A stretch of DNA of 64,000 bases from Tahibacter soli (lineage in GTDB: Bacteria; Pseudomonadota; Gammaproteobacteria; Xanthomonadales; Rhodanobacteraceae): contig NZ_JAOVZO020000003.1 of assembly GCF_025717065.2 (NCBI RefSeq), positions 310,001 to 374,000 of the forward strand, written 5' to 3'. Under the pieces are notes generated by a model. It did no database searches. It was not told the origin of the DNA and was given only the letters and a program-made list of their open reading frames with translations. Shown piece by piece: positions 20,177 through 29,446 of the stretch; position 1 is the first letter of the stretch, and each line of letters begins with the position of its first letter. Made by a program: the position numbers and the translations under genes.

Positions 20177-20599
20177 ATGAAAATTCTCCTTGCCGTCGAT
20201 GGAGGCTCTCACAGCCGCCGGGCCGTCAAGTATGTAACGTCGAACTGGCGTCTGTTCGAAGGCAGGGCCGCGTTGACGCTGCTGCACGTCGACCCGCCGC
20301 TGATGACGCGCGTCGCCCGGGCACTGGGGCGTGAAGAAGTTCAGCGCTACCACGCCGACAATGCCAAGGCGTCGCTCAAGCACGCACGCGCCGCTTTGCG
20401 GCGCGCGCGGATCGCCTGCACCGAGCAATGCCTCGTCGGCGACCCCGGAACGACGATTTCGCAGACGGCGTCGGCCGGCCGATACGCAATGGTCGTCATG
20501 GGTTCGCACGGCCACGGCGCGTTCGGAAATTTACTGCTGGGGTCTGTCGTAACCAAGGTGCTGCACGGGTGCAAGGTGCCCGTGCTCATCGTCCGATGA
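20177..20599 (+). CDS. Universal stress protein, single domain (usp1)
   Basis: 140 residues. Starts MKILLAVDGGSHSRRAVKY, the usual first strand and Asp of UspA-fold proteins, and ends with the ATP-binding pattern GSHGHGAFGNLLLGSV (G-2x-G-9x-G-S). It should bind ATP and form dimers. First gene of a plus-strand run usp1-usp2-usp3-oxidoreductase, preceded by the GTTAC repeats. Confidence 0.88.
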   Translation: MKILLAVDGGSHSRRAVKYVTSNWRLFEGRAALTLLHVDPPLMTRVARALGREEVQRYHADNAKASLKHARAALRRARIACTEQCLVGDPGTTISQTASAGRYAMVVMGSHGHGAFGNLLLGSVVTKVLHGCKVPVLIVR

Positions 20600-20626
20600 T
20601 CGGCGAATTCGACGGGGTTGGGTGTC

Positions 20627-21322
20627 ATGTTCGACGACCTGCTGGTCTTTTGCCTCAACGATGAAAACTGGCCGCGAGCGATCGCCTACGCGCGATCGCT
20701 CGCCCCGTCGTCGGGCGGGCGGACCACGGTTCTGGTGCGGAAGGCGGCCGACCTGTCTCTCGTGGACGCGGATGCTTCGACGCGCGTGGTGCATTGCCGT
20801 TCGGGATTGGCGGAGTCGATCGGCTTCCATGCCGCGTGGGCGGACGTCGTCGTGATCGATGCGCCAGCCGCGCTGGCGGACCTGGAATCCATCCTGTGCG
20901 ACGGCGGACGTCCTTGTGCGGTGCTCCCGTTCGGCGCGCGGACGCCGGCGCCGCCGCGCAGGATCGCCGTCGGCTGGAACGGCTCGCTCGAATCCATGCG
21001 AGCGCTCAAGGCGGCGTTGCCGCTGCTTCGTCGCGCCGAGCACGTCGTCGTCCTCGACGCGGGCAGGAAGTCGCACGAGATGTGCGACGCAACGCCGTGT
21101 GCGGCGACCTGGCTGGCCGAACGCGGCATCTTCGCGGCGCGTGTTCGAAGCGACAGCGCGGCGCAAGGCGGCAGAACGCTCGTCGAGCTCGCCGCGGAAC
21201 ACGCGGTCGACCTCCTCGTGCTCGGGGCGTATCGCCATCAGCGCTTCACCGAATGGGACACCGGCGCGACGCTCGATCAAGTCCTGCGCGACGGCGACAT
21301 ACCCGTACTGCTCGGCCACTAG
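20627..21322 (+). CDS. Universal-stress-protein-like, divergent tandem type (usp2)
   Basis: 231 residues. The C-terminal half is a USP domain (RRIAVGWNGSLESMRALKAA ... LLVLGAYRHQRFTEW), with the loop GAYRHQRFTEWDTGATL diverged from the ATP-binding consensus. The N-terminal half is a degenerate UspA fold with no clear nucleotide loop. The ATG at 20627 is preferred over a TTG at 20618. It lies 27 bases after usp1, in one likely operon. Confidence 0.75.
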   Translation: MFDDLLVFCLNDENWPRAIAYARSLAPSSGGRTTVLVRKAADLSLVDADASTRVVHCRSGLAESIGFHAAWADVVVIDAPAALADLESILCDGGRPCAVLPFGARTPAPPRRIAVGWNGSLESMRALKAALPLLRRAEHVVVLDAGRKSHEMCDATPCAATWLAERGIFAARVRSDSAAQGGRTLVELAAEHAVDLLVLGAYRHQRFTEWDTGATLDQVLRDGDIPVLLGH

Positions 21323-21354
21323 ATCGCCGAGCGTCCACTCCTGGAGAGAACGCC

Positions 21355-22161
21355 ATGCAAGACATCCTGTTGCCGCTGACCGACGCCTACGACCGAAACG
21401 CGGCCTGTGTCTACGCGGCCGAACTCGCCGCGGGCCTTGGCGCTTCGTTGACGGCGCTGTATGCAGTGCAACCCTTCCTCGGCGGACCCGCCTTCAACTC
21501 TCCCGGCGTGATCGCCGAGGCCGTCGGCTATCTGCTGGAACAGCGCAAGGCGGCGGTCGAGGGTGCCGCGCCTTTCCTGGATTGGGCGCAGCGCCGGGGT
21601 GTAGCGAGGGCGCTCTGGGAAACATCGGATGCGCCGTTCGCACGTGCCGTCGCCGCCGCAGCCAGTTGGCACGACATCGTCGTGCTGCAGGCCGACGCCG
21701 ACACGGAAACCGGTCGCGCGGCGATGCTCGGCGAGGTATTGCTGACCTGCGGTCGGCCTTGCATCGTCGTGCGCGGCGCAGCGTCCGCGCCGCCGCGGCG
21801 CATCGCCGTCGCCTGGAACGGTTCCGTTGAATGTGTCCGCGCCGTCCAGTCGTCGCTGGGACTTCTGCTGCGCGCCGACGAAGTCGTCCTGCTCCAGAGC
21901 GAACCTTCAGAGCGGACCGCGTCGCAATTGCCGCGCATCGATACGTATCTGAAACGGCACGGCGTGCGTCCGACGTACCACCCGCACAAGATCGGAGATC
22001 GTACGCCGGGCGAGTCTCTGCTGCAGGCCGCTCAGGCGGCGGGCGCCGATCTGATGGTCATGGGCGCCTACGGCCACAGCCGCTTCAGCGAATGGGTGCT
22101 CGGCGGTGCGACGCGCCACGTGCTCGAAGAGGCGCGCCTCCCGGTATACCTGAGGCACTGA
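21355..22161 (+). CDS. Tandem universal stress protein (usp3)
   Basis: 268 residues; GGAGAG lies seven bases before the ATG. The N-terminal USP half starts MQDILLPLTDAYDRNAACVY; the C-terminal half starts RRIAVAWNGSVECVRAVQ and ends with GAYGHSRFSEWVLGGAT, the tandem-USP form of the ATP-binding loop. The architecture matches usp5 at 34764. Expected to be cytoplasmic. It ends three bases before the next gene. Confidence 0.86.
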   Translation: MQDILLPLTDAYDRNAACVYAAELAAGLGASLTALYAVQPFLGGPAFNSPGVIAEAVGYLLEQRKAAVEGAAPFLDWAQRRGVARALWETSDAPFARAVAAAASWHDIVVLQADADTETGRAAMLGEVLLTCGRPCIVVRGAASAPPRRIAVAWNGSVECVRAVQSSLGLLLRADEVVLLQSEPSERTASQLPRIDTYLKRHGVRPTYHPHKIGDRTPGESLLQAAQAAGADLMVMGAYGHSRFSEWVLGGATRHVLEEARLPVYLRH

Positions 22162-22164
22162 CCC

Positions 22165-22746
22165 GTGAAAATCACGATCCTCGACGGACACCCCGATCCG
22201 GATGCGGCAAGATTCGTACACGCGCTCGCCGACGCCTATGCGGCGGGAGCCCGGCAGAACGGACACCAGGTCCGGCGTATCGACGTCGCGCGAATGACGT
22301 TCGGGCTTTTGTCGACGAAGCAGGAATTCGAATCCGCCGAACCCGAGGAGGCGATCCGCGGCGCGCAGGCGGACATCGCGTGGTGCGATCACTTCGTCGT
22401 CCTGTATCCGCTCTGGCTCGGCGACGTCCCGGCACGCCTGAAAGGACTTTTCGAGCAGGTCTTTCGTCCCGGCTTCGCGTTCGCGGCGGCCCGAAAAGGC
22501 CGCTTCCCGACTCGCCTGCTCGCCGGCAGATCGGCCAGGATTGTCGTCACGATGGGAATGCCGGCCGTCGTCTACCGCTGGTTCTTTCGCGCGCACAGCG
22601 TGAAATCGCTTCAGCGCAACGTGCTGGGCTTTTGCGGGTTCGGTCCCGTGCGCAGCCTGCTGATCGGGGCCGTTGAAAATCTCACGCCGGCCCGACGCGA
22701 CAGGTACCTTCAGCAGATGCGTGCCCTCGGCCGCGATGCCGGGTGA
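22165..22746 (+). CDS. Flavodoxin-fold NAD(P)H-dependent oxidoreductase
   Basis: 193 residues from a GTG three bases after usp3. The first strand and loop (MKITILDGHPDPDAARFVHA) and the YPLWLGDVPARLKGLFEQVF segment are typical of FMN/FAD quinone reductases (MdaB/NQO-like). It probably reduces quinones or similar acceptors with NAD(P)H, giving redox protection. Last gene of the usp1 run; the DUF1003 gene ends convergently 18 bases later. Confidence 0.8.
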   Translation: MKITILDGHPDPDAARFVHALADAYAAGARQNGHQVRRIDVARMTFGLLSTKQEFESAEPEEAIRGAQADIAWCDHFVVLYPLWLGDVPARLKGLFEQVFRPGFAFAAARKGRFPTRLLAGRSARIVVTMGMPAVVYRWFFRAHSVKSLQRNVLGFCGFGPVRSLLIGAVENLTPARRDRYLQQMRALGRDAG

Positions 22747-22763
22747 GTGCGCAGCCGCGTCGC

Positions 22764-23462
22764 TCAGCGCCCGGCGTCGCCGCCGGCGCCCGGTTCGACG
22801 GCTTCGTCTGCGACGGACGCCAACTCGCGTTCGCCATGAAGCCGCAAGAGATGATTGACCTTTTCGTGAAGGTGCCTGATCTCGAGTTCGGCTTTCAGGT
22901 TGACCCGGTAGTCGTGGTCGGCGCGTTCGCGATCGCGCGCGGCCGCGCGGTTCTGGCTCATCAGAATGATCGGTGCCTGGATTGCGGCGAGACACGACAA
23001 CACCAGATTGAGCAGGATGAAGGGCGGCGGATCGAATGCCGCGTCGCGCAGAAGCGCGCCGTTGATCACGATCCACGAGCCGAGGACGGCCGAAAACCAC
23101 AGAAGGAACGCCCAGCTCCCGCCGAACGATGCAATTGCGTCGGACAGCCGTTGCCCGCGCGTGCGGCTGTCCGATCCGGCGTCGAGCGAACAATCGTCGC
23201 TGGTCGAGACATCGATGCTGACGGCGAGCAAACTCTCGCGCCGGAGCGAGTCCTGTACGTAGCCGCTGCGCAGGCGGTCCAGATCCTGCTCGCAGATGCG
23301 GCCTCTGAGCGAAAGTTGCGCATGCGTGCGGCGCGCGTATTCGAGCAGCGAAGCGCCGAGCGTGTGGAGCGGCCAGGACGCGGCCGAGCGGGTCAGATGC
23401 TTGCCGCAGACGGCGCAGCGCGAAGCGTTTCCGGATCGCGAACGCGGCAGGCGCGTGGCCAT
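22764..23462 (-). CDS. DUF1003 membrane protein
   Basis: 232 residues. Two transmembrane helices lie in the middle (WAFLLWFSAVLGSWIVING and FILLNLVLSCLAAIQAPII), followed by the DUF1003 hallmark IILMSQNRAAARDRERADHD and the amphipathic tail VNLKAELEIRHL. N-terminal CAVCGKHL may bind metal. Function of the family is unknown. The stop of usp4 overlaps its start (TGATG), so it is co-translated with usp4. Confidence 0.82.
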   Translation of the reverse strand: MATRLPRSRSGNASRCAVCGKHLTRSAASWPLHTLGASLLEYARRTHAQLSLRGRICEQDLDRLRSGYVQDSLRRESLLAVSIDVSTSDDCSLDAGSDSRTRGQRLSDAIASFGGSWAFLLWFSAVLGSWIVINGALLRDAAFDPPPFILLNLVLSCLAAIQAPIILMSQNRAAARDRERADHDYRVNLKAELEIRHLHEKVNHLLRLHGERELASVADEAVEPGAGGDAGR

Positions 23463-23863
23463 CAGCTCACCACCAGCACCGGCAGATCGCAATGCGCAAG
23501 TACCTGCTGCGTCTGGCTGCCGAACAGCAGCGCCGCAACGGCGCCGCGTCGATGCGACGCCATGACGATCAGGTCGCAGTCAAGCTTGAGCGCGCTGGAA
23601 ACGATCACTTCGTGAGGCTGGTCGCCAGCCGCGCGGATCATGCTGCACTCCACACCCGCCGCATGCGCCACTCGGGCAGCGTAGTTGAGCATGTCGCGCG
23701 CCCGATCGACGTCGGCTGTGCCGCCGCCGGAGGCTCTCTGCGGCGGTTCGATATGCAGCGCGGTGACCTTCGCATGCATCTGCCGCGCGAGACGCACGCC
23801 GCAGCGAACAGCGGATTCCGATGCCGGCGAATCGTCCATCGGAAGCAGGAGATGTTTGTACAT
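23462..23863 (-). CDS. Universal stress protein, single domain (usp4)
   Basis: 133 residues. MYKHLLLPMDDSPASESAV opens the UspA fold; ASHRRGAVAALLFGSQTQQV is the nucleotide-loop region. It has its own FNR-type box 62 bases upstream and overlaps the DUF1003 gene. Upstream in-frame codons up to 23938 are not expected to be translated because they overlap the box. Confidence 0.86.
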   Translation of the reverse strand: MYKHLLLPMDDSPASESAVRCGVRLARQMHAKVTALHIEPPQRASGGGTADVDRARDMLNYAARVAHAAGVECSMIRAAGDQPHEVIVSSALKLDCDLIVMASHRRGAVAALLFGSQTQQVLAHCDLPVLVVS

Positions 23864-23924
23864 TGGAGTCGCCGCCTCGCCGATGATTACCGGCTCATTG
23901 GGACATCGCCGCACCTGTTGCGTG

Positions 23925-23938
23925 TTGATCTGGCTCAA
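23925..23938 (-). promoter_or_regulatory. FNR-type box upstream of usp4
   Basis: TTGATCTGGCTCAA on the plus strand, one mismatch to TTGAT-N4-ATCAA; 62 bases from the usp4 start. Confidence 0.55.
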
Positions 23939-23956
23939 GCGCCGCTGCCGGAACGC

Positions 23957-24994
23957 TCATCGCCGGTCCGTCATGTCGAGAACGACACGGCCGTCGACGC
24001 GCCCGGCGCGCAAGTCGTCGAAGACCCGGTTGACCTCTTCCAGACGGGCCGTGTGCGTATGCGTCGTCACCTTGTTCGCGACGGCGAATTCGACGGCCTC
24101 GGCCAGATCCTTGCGCGTACCCACGATCGAGCCGCGAACGGTGATGCGCTTGAGCACGACGTCGAACACGGGCGTCGGAAACGCGCCGGGCGGAAGACCG
24201 ACCACGCTGATCGTGCCGCGGCGGCGCACCAGGTTGAAGGCCTGTGCGAACGCGGGCAGCGAGACCGCCGTCACGAGAACGCCGTGCGCGCCGCCGCCCG
24301 TCGCCCGCGCGACATGCGCCGCGGCTTCGGGGTCGGTCGCGTCGACGGCGACATCGGCGCCCATCGATGTCGCGAGCGCGAGCTTGTCGGCGCCGACGTC
24401 GAGAGCGGCGACCTGCAGGCCCATGGCCTTGGCGTACTGAATGCCCACATGTCCCAGTCCGCCGATGCCGACGATCGCGAGCCATTCCCCCGGCTTTGCC
24501 TCGGTTTCCTTGATGCCTTTGTAGGTCGTCACTCCCGCGCACAGGATGGGCGCCATCCGGATCTCGTCCGTGCCGCTCGGAAGCGGCACCACGTAGGCGG
24601 CGTTGCCGATCGCGTAGTCGGCGAAAGCGCCGTTCACACCGTAGCCGGTGTTGTGCTGGGATTCGCATACGGTCTCCCAGCCGCTGACGCAGTGCTCGCA
24701 GGCGCCGCAGGCGTCATGCAGCCAGGGCAGACCGACCAGGTCGCCTTCCCGGAGACGGGTAACGCCGGGACCGCACGCGGCGACGAGGCCGATTCCTTCA
24801 TGACCCGGTATGAAAGGCAGAGAGGGCTGAATCGGCCAGTCGCCGTCGGCCGCATGCAGATCGGTATGGCAGACGCCGCACGCGAGAATGCGAACCAGCA
24901 CTTCCCCGTAGCGGGGTTCGGGGATGGCCGTCTCTTCAATCGTCAGCGGAGCGCCGAAGCGGCGAACGATCGCGGCACGCATCGTATTCGACAT
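23957..24994 (-). CDS. Zinc-dependent alcohol dehydrogenase (AdhP/AdhA type)
   Basis: 345 residues, medium-chain dehydrogenase. Catalytic zinc ligands Cys42-His43 (ACGVCHTDLH) and GHE in FIPGHEGIG; structural zinc lobe with four Cys in ACGACEHCVSGWETVC; NAD-binding GIGGLGHVGIQYAKAMG. The pattern fits AdhP-type ethanol/acetaldehyde enzymes used in fermentation or alcohol oxidation. An FNR-type box lies 63 bases upstream, supporting induction at low oxygen. usp4 and DUF1003 follow on the same strand. Confidence 0.92.
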   Translation of the reverse strand: MSNTMRAAIVRRFGAPLTIEETAIPEPRYGEVLVRILACGVCHTDLHAADGDWPIQPSLPFIPGHEGIGLVAACGPGVTRLREGDLVGLPWLHDACGACEHCVSGWETVCESQHNTGYGVNGAFADYAIGNAAYVVPLPSGTDEIRMAPILCAGVTTYKGIKETEAKPGEWLAIVGIGGLGHVGIQYAKAMGLQVAALDVGADKLALATSMGADVAVDATDPEAAAHVARATGGGAHGVLVTAVSLPAFAQAFNLVRRRGTISVVGLPPGAFPTPVFDVVLKRITVRGSIVGTRKDLAEAVEFAVANKVTTHTHTARLEEVNRVFDDLRAGRVDGRVVLDMTDRR

Positions 24995-25056
24995 GAGAGT
25001 AGTCCCGCACGAGATTCAGTGTGCGGCAACTTATCGTTGTCCCTGCGGCGCGATGT

Positions 25057-25070
25057 TGACGTGTATCAAG
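25057..25070 (-). promoter_or_regulatory. FNR-type box upstream of the alcohol dehydrogenase
   Basis: TTGACGTGTATCAA, one mismatch to TTGAT-N4-ATCAA; 63 bases before the ATG at 24994. Confidence 0.65.
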
Positions 25071-25100
25071 GAGGGCGGCTCGCGCCGGACGCGTGGAAAA

Positions 25101-25817
25101 TCAGGGCGAGGTTTCGACCGGAGGGGCCGATGCCGATGAACCGCATCCGCCGACGAAAGGCGAGCGGTTCAGCCATTGCGTCACAGGGAAATAGGCGAAC
25201 ACGAGAGAACCGTCCCGGATCGTGTTTATCAGCGCCGGCGCAATTTCGCGGCGTACAGCCGGGCATCCAAAGCTTCGCCCGAGCCGGCCCTGGCCCAGGA
25301 TCACGCGCTCGCTGACGTAGTCGGCGCCATGCATAACGATAGCTCGCTCGAGCGCGCGGTCGTTGAAACCGGCGTCCAATCCGCGAAGGCGCAGCGAGTA
25401 GCCGTTGTGCCCGGTGTACGTGTCTTGCGTGACGAACAGTCCCACGCTCGACATGAGGCTGCCGGCGTCGTTCGAAAAGCGTTGCGCGAAATTGTCGCCG
25501 CTGTTGCGCCCGTGTGCGACCCATTCCTCGAAAAGCAGCGTGCCGAGCGACAGATCGAAGACCCACAGTCGCCGCTCGGTCGACGGTTTCGAATAGTCGA
25601 TGACGCTGAGCGTCTTCGGCGAGGTGGCCGGCTCCCTGGCGCGAACGCAGGCCAAAGCGCGTGCGGCCAGACCCAGAACCTCGCGGTCCGCGTTGGGCGC
25701 AGCCCGCGCGAGATCGGACGCCAGCGCGTCGGCGGAGAAATTCGCCGCAGGTGTCGGCGCGGCCGCTAATAGAGCGACGACCAGTTGCGTTGCGGCGGGG
25801 AGGAGCGACTCGATCAA
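25101..25817 (-). CDS. Murein L,D-transpeptidase catalytic-domain family protein (YkuD_2 type), exported
   Basis: 238 residues from a TTG start at 25817. A hydrophobic stretch (LLPAATQLVVALLAAAPTPAA) looks like a signal peptide. The conserved core contains VIDYSKPSTERRLWVFDL, IVMHGADYVSE and the active-site region GRSFGCPAVRRE with the nucleophile Cys. Such proteins are predicted L,D-transpeptidases or carboxypeptidases acting on peptidoglycan. It lies directly after another YkuD protein on the same strand, 65 bases apart. Confidence 0.78.
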   Translation of the reverse strand: MIESLLPAATQLVVALLAAAPTPAANFSADALASDLARAAPNADREVLGLAARALACVRAREPATSPKTLSVIDYSKPSTERRLWVFDLSLGTLLFEEWVAHGRNSGDNFAQRFSNDAGSLMSSVGLFVTQDTYTGHNGYSLRLRGLDAGFNDRALERAIVMHGADYVSERVILGQGRLGRSFGCPAVRREIAPALINTIRDGSLVFAYFPVTQWLNRSPFVGGCGSSASAPPVETSP

Positions 25818-25882
25818 AGGCTTGGGGAATTTCCAAGTGGCGACGGAAGCTTAGCGAATTTCTCGCCGCGGCGCCGACGCGG

Positions 25883-26920
25883 CTATCGGCTCGCGGACGG
25901 CGCGGGTTCCGCGATGTCGCGAATCCCCGGGCGATCGGTGACGAGAACCGTCGTTCCCGGTACGATCGACGCATTGACGCGGCGCGCGAAGTCGGCGGGA
26001 ACGCGTACGTGATCCGCCAGTTGGTCGATCGATGCGACGGTGCTCACATAGTCGAAGGCGTGCACCGACCAGCGGCGGCGGGGCCACAGGGGATCGAGCC
26101 GGCTCGGCGCATTGTCGAAGTCCGCCGTCGCGACAAGAACCAGCGATCCGCTGAACGAGAACTCGTCCGAAACGTCGATGGGCGACGCGGCGATCAATAT
26201 GCCGTCGCGCATCACATACACCTTTTGATCGCTCAGCGCGACGAGTATGTTCGTAGGGCCGCTCGTATAGGACGGCGCGTCGCTCCACCACGCACCCTCG
26301 CCGGCGCCCGTGCGGTGCGGCGAACCCGAAGGATCGATCGGCGCCAGGAGGGCAGGGTGCGCGACACCCGGTGACGACGTTCCGGCGCTTGCAACGATGA
26401 TGGTTTCTCCGTTGCGCGTGACCTCGAACAGCTTGCGCGCGAAAGCCGTCGGAAGCCGAATGCAGCCGTGCGATGCCGGATATCCGGGTAGCGCTCCCGC
26501 ATGCAGCGCAACGCCATCCCAGGTCAGTCGCTGCATGAACGGCATGGGGGCGTCGTCGTACAAGTCTGATTTGTGAAATCGCGCTTTTTGGAGGATCACA
26601 AAAGTACCTTGCGGCGTCTCGTGCCCCGGGCGACCTGAGCTGATGGTGCTGATGCCGATGGCGATGCCGTTGCGATACACGTACAGGCGCTGTTCGTCGA
26701 GACTGACGACGACGACCACCGGTCCGGCGGGGGCGACTTCGGGATGCCAGCGATATTGGCCGGGCTTCAGCGAAAGGATCGCATCGGTGGGCGCGGCGAC
26801 GCTCGCGGCAACCGCGACGCAGATCAGCAAATACGGCAGCAGTCGGCGTAACCGTTGCCGGCCGGCGCCGCCGGCTGGCCGCGTGGCCGACGATCCGGAA
26901 GTGACCTTTGTTGCTGGCAT
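25883..26920 (-). CDS. L,D-transpeptidase (YkuD domain), membrane-anchored or exported
   Basis: 345 residues. A basic start and a hydrophobic helix (LLPYLLICVAVAASVAA) anchor or export it. The YkuD catalytic motif is clear: HAGALPGYPASHGCIRLP with His and nucleophile Cys, preceded by VSLDEQRLYVYRNG. A second YkuD-like half without the Cys follows (residues ~215-330, ILVALSDQKVYVMRDGI). L,D-transpeptidases make 3-3 peptidoglycan cross-links or attach proteins to the wall, here perhaps as part of an envelope stress response. Confidence 0.88.
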   Translation of the reverse strand: MPATKVTSGSSATRPAGGAGRQRLRRLLPYLLICVAVAASVAAPTDAILSLKPGQYRWHPEVAPAGPVVVVVSLDEQRLYVYRNGIAIGISTISSGRPGHETPQGTFVILQKARFHKSDLYDDAPMPFMQRLTWDGVALHAGALPGYPASHGCIRLPTAFARKLFEVTRNGETIIVASAGTSSPGVAHPALLAPIDPSGSPHRTGAGEGAWWSDAPSYTSGPTNILVALSDQKVYVMRDGILIAASPIDVSDEFSFSGSLVLVATADFDNAPSRLDPLWPRRRWSVHAFDYVSTVASIDQLADHVRVPADFARRVNASIVPGTTVLVTDRPGIRDIAEPAPSASR

Positions 26921-27046
26921 CGGGAGTGGTTCCGTTGTCGAAAAGGCCGGGGGCGTCAGGCGCCTCGTGTACGGGCTGTATCGGTCGCGCCGTGCGTTAT
27001 GGCAGCGGGAGCTTTACCCGGCGCAGCGAGGGTGCGGCACATGCCG

Positions 27047-27697
27047 TCACCGCGTTCGCGTCGATTCGTCGCGAAAGTGCGCGTCGCCGATCGAGGCGGT
27101 CCAGTCGGCGATTCGCATCACGATGCGGTTCAAGGCCGCCTGAAATGCGGCATAGACGCCGGGCAGCTTCGCATCGGCACACGCTTCGTCTTCGACGAAG
27201 CGGCGCGATGCGAGAACCTGTCCGTTGGACGCATCCACCAGTTGCGCCGTGATCTGAATCGTCGCCGTCGGCAACGGGGCGCCGCGAAACTCGATCTGAA
27301 AGCCGTGCAGGTCAGATCGCAAGACGTAATCGGCAGTCAGGCCGCTCGACGGTGTGCCGACGCCGGTCACGCCGGCGTACTCGCGCAAGCCGTCGACAAT
27401 GAAGCGCTGCATCATGACCGGTACTTCGTCGCTCCAACGCGCGCCCCGGTAGAACTGAAGCGTGCCCGGCTCTTCCACGACGACGATGCGCGTACCCGCC
27501 AGCGGTTCCAGCGTCGCGGGTTCCGCCACCCACAGTTGCCATCGGCGGGGCGCGGCGGGAACGGACGAGCCGTTTGCGGGAAGCGCTATGTGCGGTGCAT
27601 AGACGGTCAGGGCCTCTCGCTTGCCGGCCACCAGCGAACACGCCGAAAGCGATACCGCCAGCGCGCCTGCGACGATCCACGTTCTCGGTCTGTTCAT
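27047..27697 (-). CDS. ABC-transport auxiliary lipoprotein (PqiC-like)
   Basis: 216 residues. Lipoprotein signal with lipobox LSAC near residue 20. The body resembles the ABC-type transport auxiliary component family (VYAPHIALP, WSDEVPVMMQRFIVDGLREY, VDASNGQVLASRRF), outer-membrane lipoproteins that pair with MCE-domain ABC systems. Its start overlaps the stop of the MCE gene (ATGA), making it the fourth gene of an Mla-like operon (permease-ATPase-MCE-lipoprotein). Confidence 0.82.
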   Translation of the reverse strand: MNRPRTWIVAGALAVSLSACSLVAGKREALTVYAPHIALPANGSSVPAAPRRWQLWVAEPATLEPLAGTRIVVVEEPGTLQFYRGARWSDEVPVMMQRFIVDGLREYAGVTGVGTPSSGLTADYVLRSDLHGFQIEFRGAPLPTATIQITAQLVDASNGQVLASRRFVEDEACADAKLPGVYAAFQAALNRIVMRIADWTASIGDAHFRDESTRTR

Positions 27698-28641
27698 CGC
27701 GGTTCGAATTCCTTGACGGGTTCTTGTCCGAGCAGGTAGGCGGCCGGGTTTTCCCGCAGTCGCGCGGCGACGGCGCGGATCGAGCGCAGCGTCGATCGCA
27801 ACTCGGCGACCGCCGGCGATATCTGCGACAGCCCGTCTCGTCCGAAACCGGCGATGGCCGCGCGATTCTCGTCCAGCACGGCATTGGCGGTATCGGTCGT
27901 CCGCCGGACCGAATCCAGCCAGGCGCGCGCGGAGGCCAGCGTGAGCCGGCCTTCGCGGTCGACGAGCGTTCGCGCGGACGCGGCGAGCGCGTCCACGCGA
28001 GCGAGCGTGTCTTCCAGCCGTGCCGACGTCGTCGCCAGCGTCGCGATCGCTGCCTTCAGTTCGGCGCGCTGATCGGCGACCGCGCCGGTGACCTGGTCGA
28101 TATGTTCGAGCGAGCGGGCGACATGGCTCATGTTTTCGTCGGACAGCAACGTGCCGACGCGCGCCAGCACGTCGTTGGCGTTGACGGCCACGTCCTGCCC
28201 CGAGGCCAACAGCGTCTGCAGCGCGGACGCATCGGCGACGATGCGCGGATATTCGTCGCCGGCGGCCGCGGTCAGGCGCGGTGCCGCAGGGCTTCCGCCG
28301 GAGAGCTGGATCACGGTGACTCCGGTAAGGCCGACCAGATTCAAACTGGCCTTCGTATCGGTTTTGACGGGCGTGCCGCCGAACAGTCGGACGCGAATCA
28401 CGACCTGGCGGGGGTCGTCGTTCGCCAGCGACAATTTGCGAACGTCGCCTACTTGTATACCGTTATACTGAACGGCGCCGCCGACGGTGAGCCCCGTCAC
28501 CGCCTCCTTGAATACGATGTCGTAGTAGTCCCACTCCCGGTCCAGCGACAGTTTTCCGATCCACATCACGAACAGCAGCGCCGCGATGAAAACGGTCAAC
28601 GTGAAGGCACCGATCAGGACGTAGCTGGCGCGTGTTTCCAT
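27694..28641 (-). CDS. MCE-domain (MlaD-like) periplasmic lipid-binding protein
   Basis: 315 residues, GAGGAG before the ATG. One N-terminal transmembrane helix (YVLIGAFTLTVFIAALLFVMW), then one MCE domain (YYDIVFKEAVTGLTVGGAV, VQYNGIQVGDVRKL, GLTGVTVIQL), then a long helical region (~150-300). MCE proteins form hexameric rings or tubes that carry phospholipids between membranes. It works with the ATPase and permease just upstream. Confidence 0.9.
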   Translation of the reverse strand: METRASYVLIGAFTLTVFIAALLFVMWIGKLSLDREWDYYDIVFKEAVTGLTVGGAVQYNGIQVGDVRKLSLANDDPRQVVIRVRLFGGTPVKTDTKASLNLVGLTGVTVIQLSGGSPAAPRLTAAAGDEYPRIVADASALQTLLASGQDVAVNANDVLARVGTLLSDENMSHVARSLEHIDQVTGAVADQRAELKAAIATLATTSARLEDTLARVDALAASARTLVDREGRLTLASARAWLDSVRRTTDTANAVLDENRAAIAGFGRDGLSQISPAVAELRSTLRSIRAVAARLRENPAAYLLGQEPVKEFEPR

Positions 28642-28651
28642 GACGAGCTCC

Positions 28652-29446
28652 TCAAGCCGGCGTGCCCTGCGCCGATCCGTGCGACTGCGCGCTGCGTGCG
28701 CGCGGACCCTGGAAGCACTGGCGAATCCAGGGGTCGGGGTGGCGTTCGACGACCGCTATGCGATCGACGACGACGACGCGACGATCGGAGATAACCGCGA
28801 CGCGGTCGCAGATCGCGTACAGGCTGTCCAGATCGTGGGTAACCAGGAACACGGTCAGGTTGAGCGCGTCCCCCAGCGTTCCGATCAGCGCGTCGAACGC
28901 CGCCGCGCCCACCGGGTCCAGGCCGGACGTCGGTTCGTCGAGAAACAGAACTTCCGGATCGAGTGCGAGGGCCCGGGCGAGACCCGCTCGCTTGCGCATG
29001 CCGCCGGAAAGCTGGGCCGGGTACTTTGCCGCCGCGTCGCTCGGCAGCCCTGCGAGTCGGATCTTGAGCATCGCGATTTCGTCGGCAAGTCCGGCCGGCA
29101 ACCGGAAATTCTCGATCAGGGGTACTTTGACGTTCTCCAGCACGGTCAACGACGAGAACAACGCGCCATCCTGAAACATCAGCCCGAACCGACGATCGAT
29201 TATCTGGCGGTCCTCCGGGCGCAGACGGGTAGTGTCCTGGCCGAACAAGGTGACGCGACCGTCCGTGGGTTCCTGCAGCCCGACGATGGAACGCAGCAAA
29301 ACCGACTTGCCTGCTCCCGAGCCGCCGATCACGCCCAGCACCTCGCCGCGGTATACGTCCAGATCGAGTCCGTCGTGTACGACCTGCTTGCCGAAGACGT
29401 TGCGCAGTCCGCGTACCCGGATGACGGATTCGCGCGCCTCGTTCAC
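28652..29446 (-). CDS. ABC transporter ATPase (MlaF-like)
   Basis: 264 residues from a GTG that overlaps the permease stop (GTGA). Walker A GGSGAGKS, Q loop FQDGALFSSL, signature LSGGMRKRAGLARAL, Walker B VLFLDEPTSGLDP, H loop THD. The GGMRKR signature is characteristic of MlaF/Ttg2A ATPases. Supplies energy for lipid transport. Confidence 0.93.
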   Translation of the reverse strand: MNEARESVIRVRGLRNVFGKQVVHDGLDLDVYRGEVLGVIGGSGAGKSVLLRSIVGLQEPTDGRVTLFGQDTTRLRPEDRQIIDRRFGLMFQDGALFSSLTVLENVKVPLIENFRLPAGLADEIAMLKIRLAGLPSDAAAKYPAQLSGGMRKRAGLARALALDPEVLFLDEPTSGLDPVGAAAFDALIGTLGDALNLTVFLVTHDLDSLYAICDRVAVISDRRVVVVDRIAVVERHPDPWIRQCFQGPRARSAQSHGSAQGTPA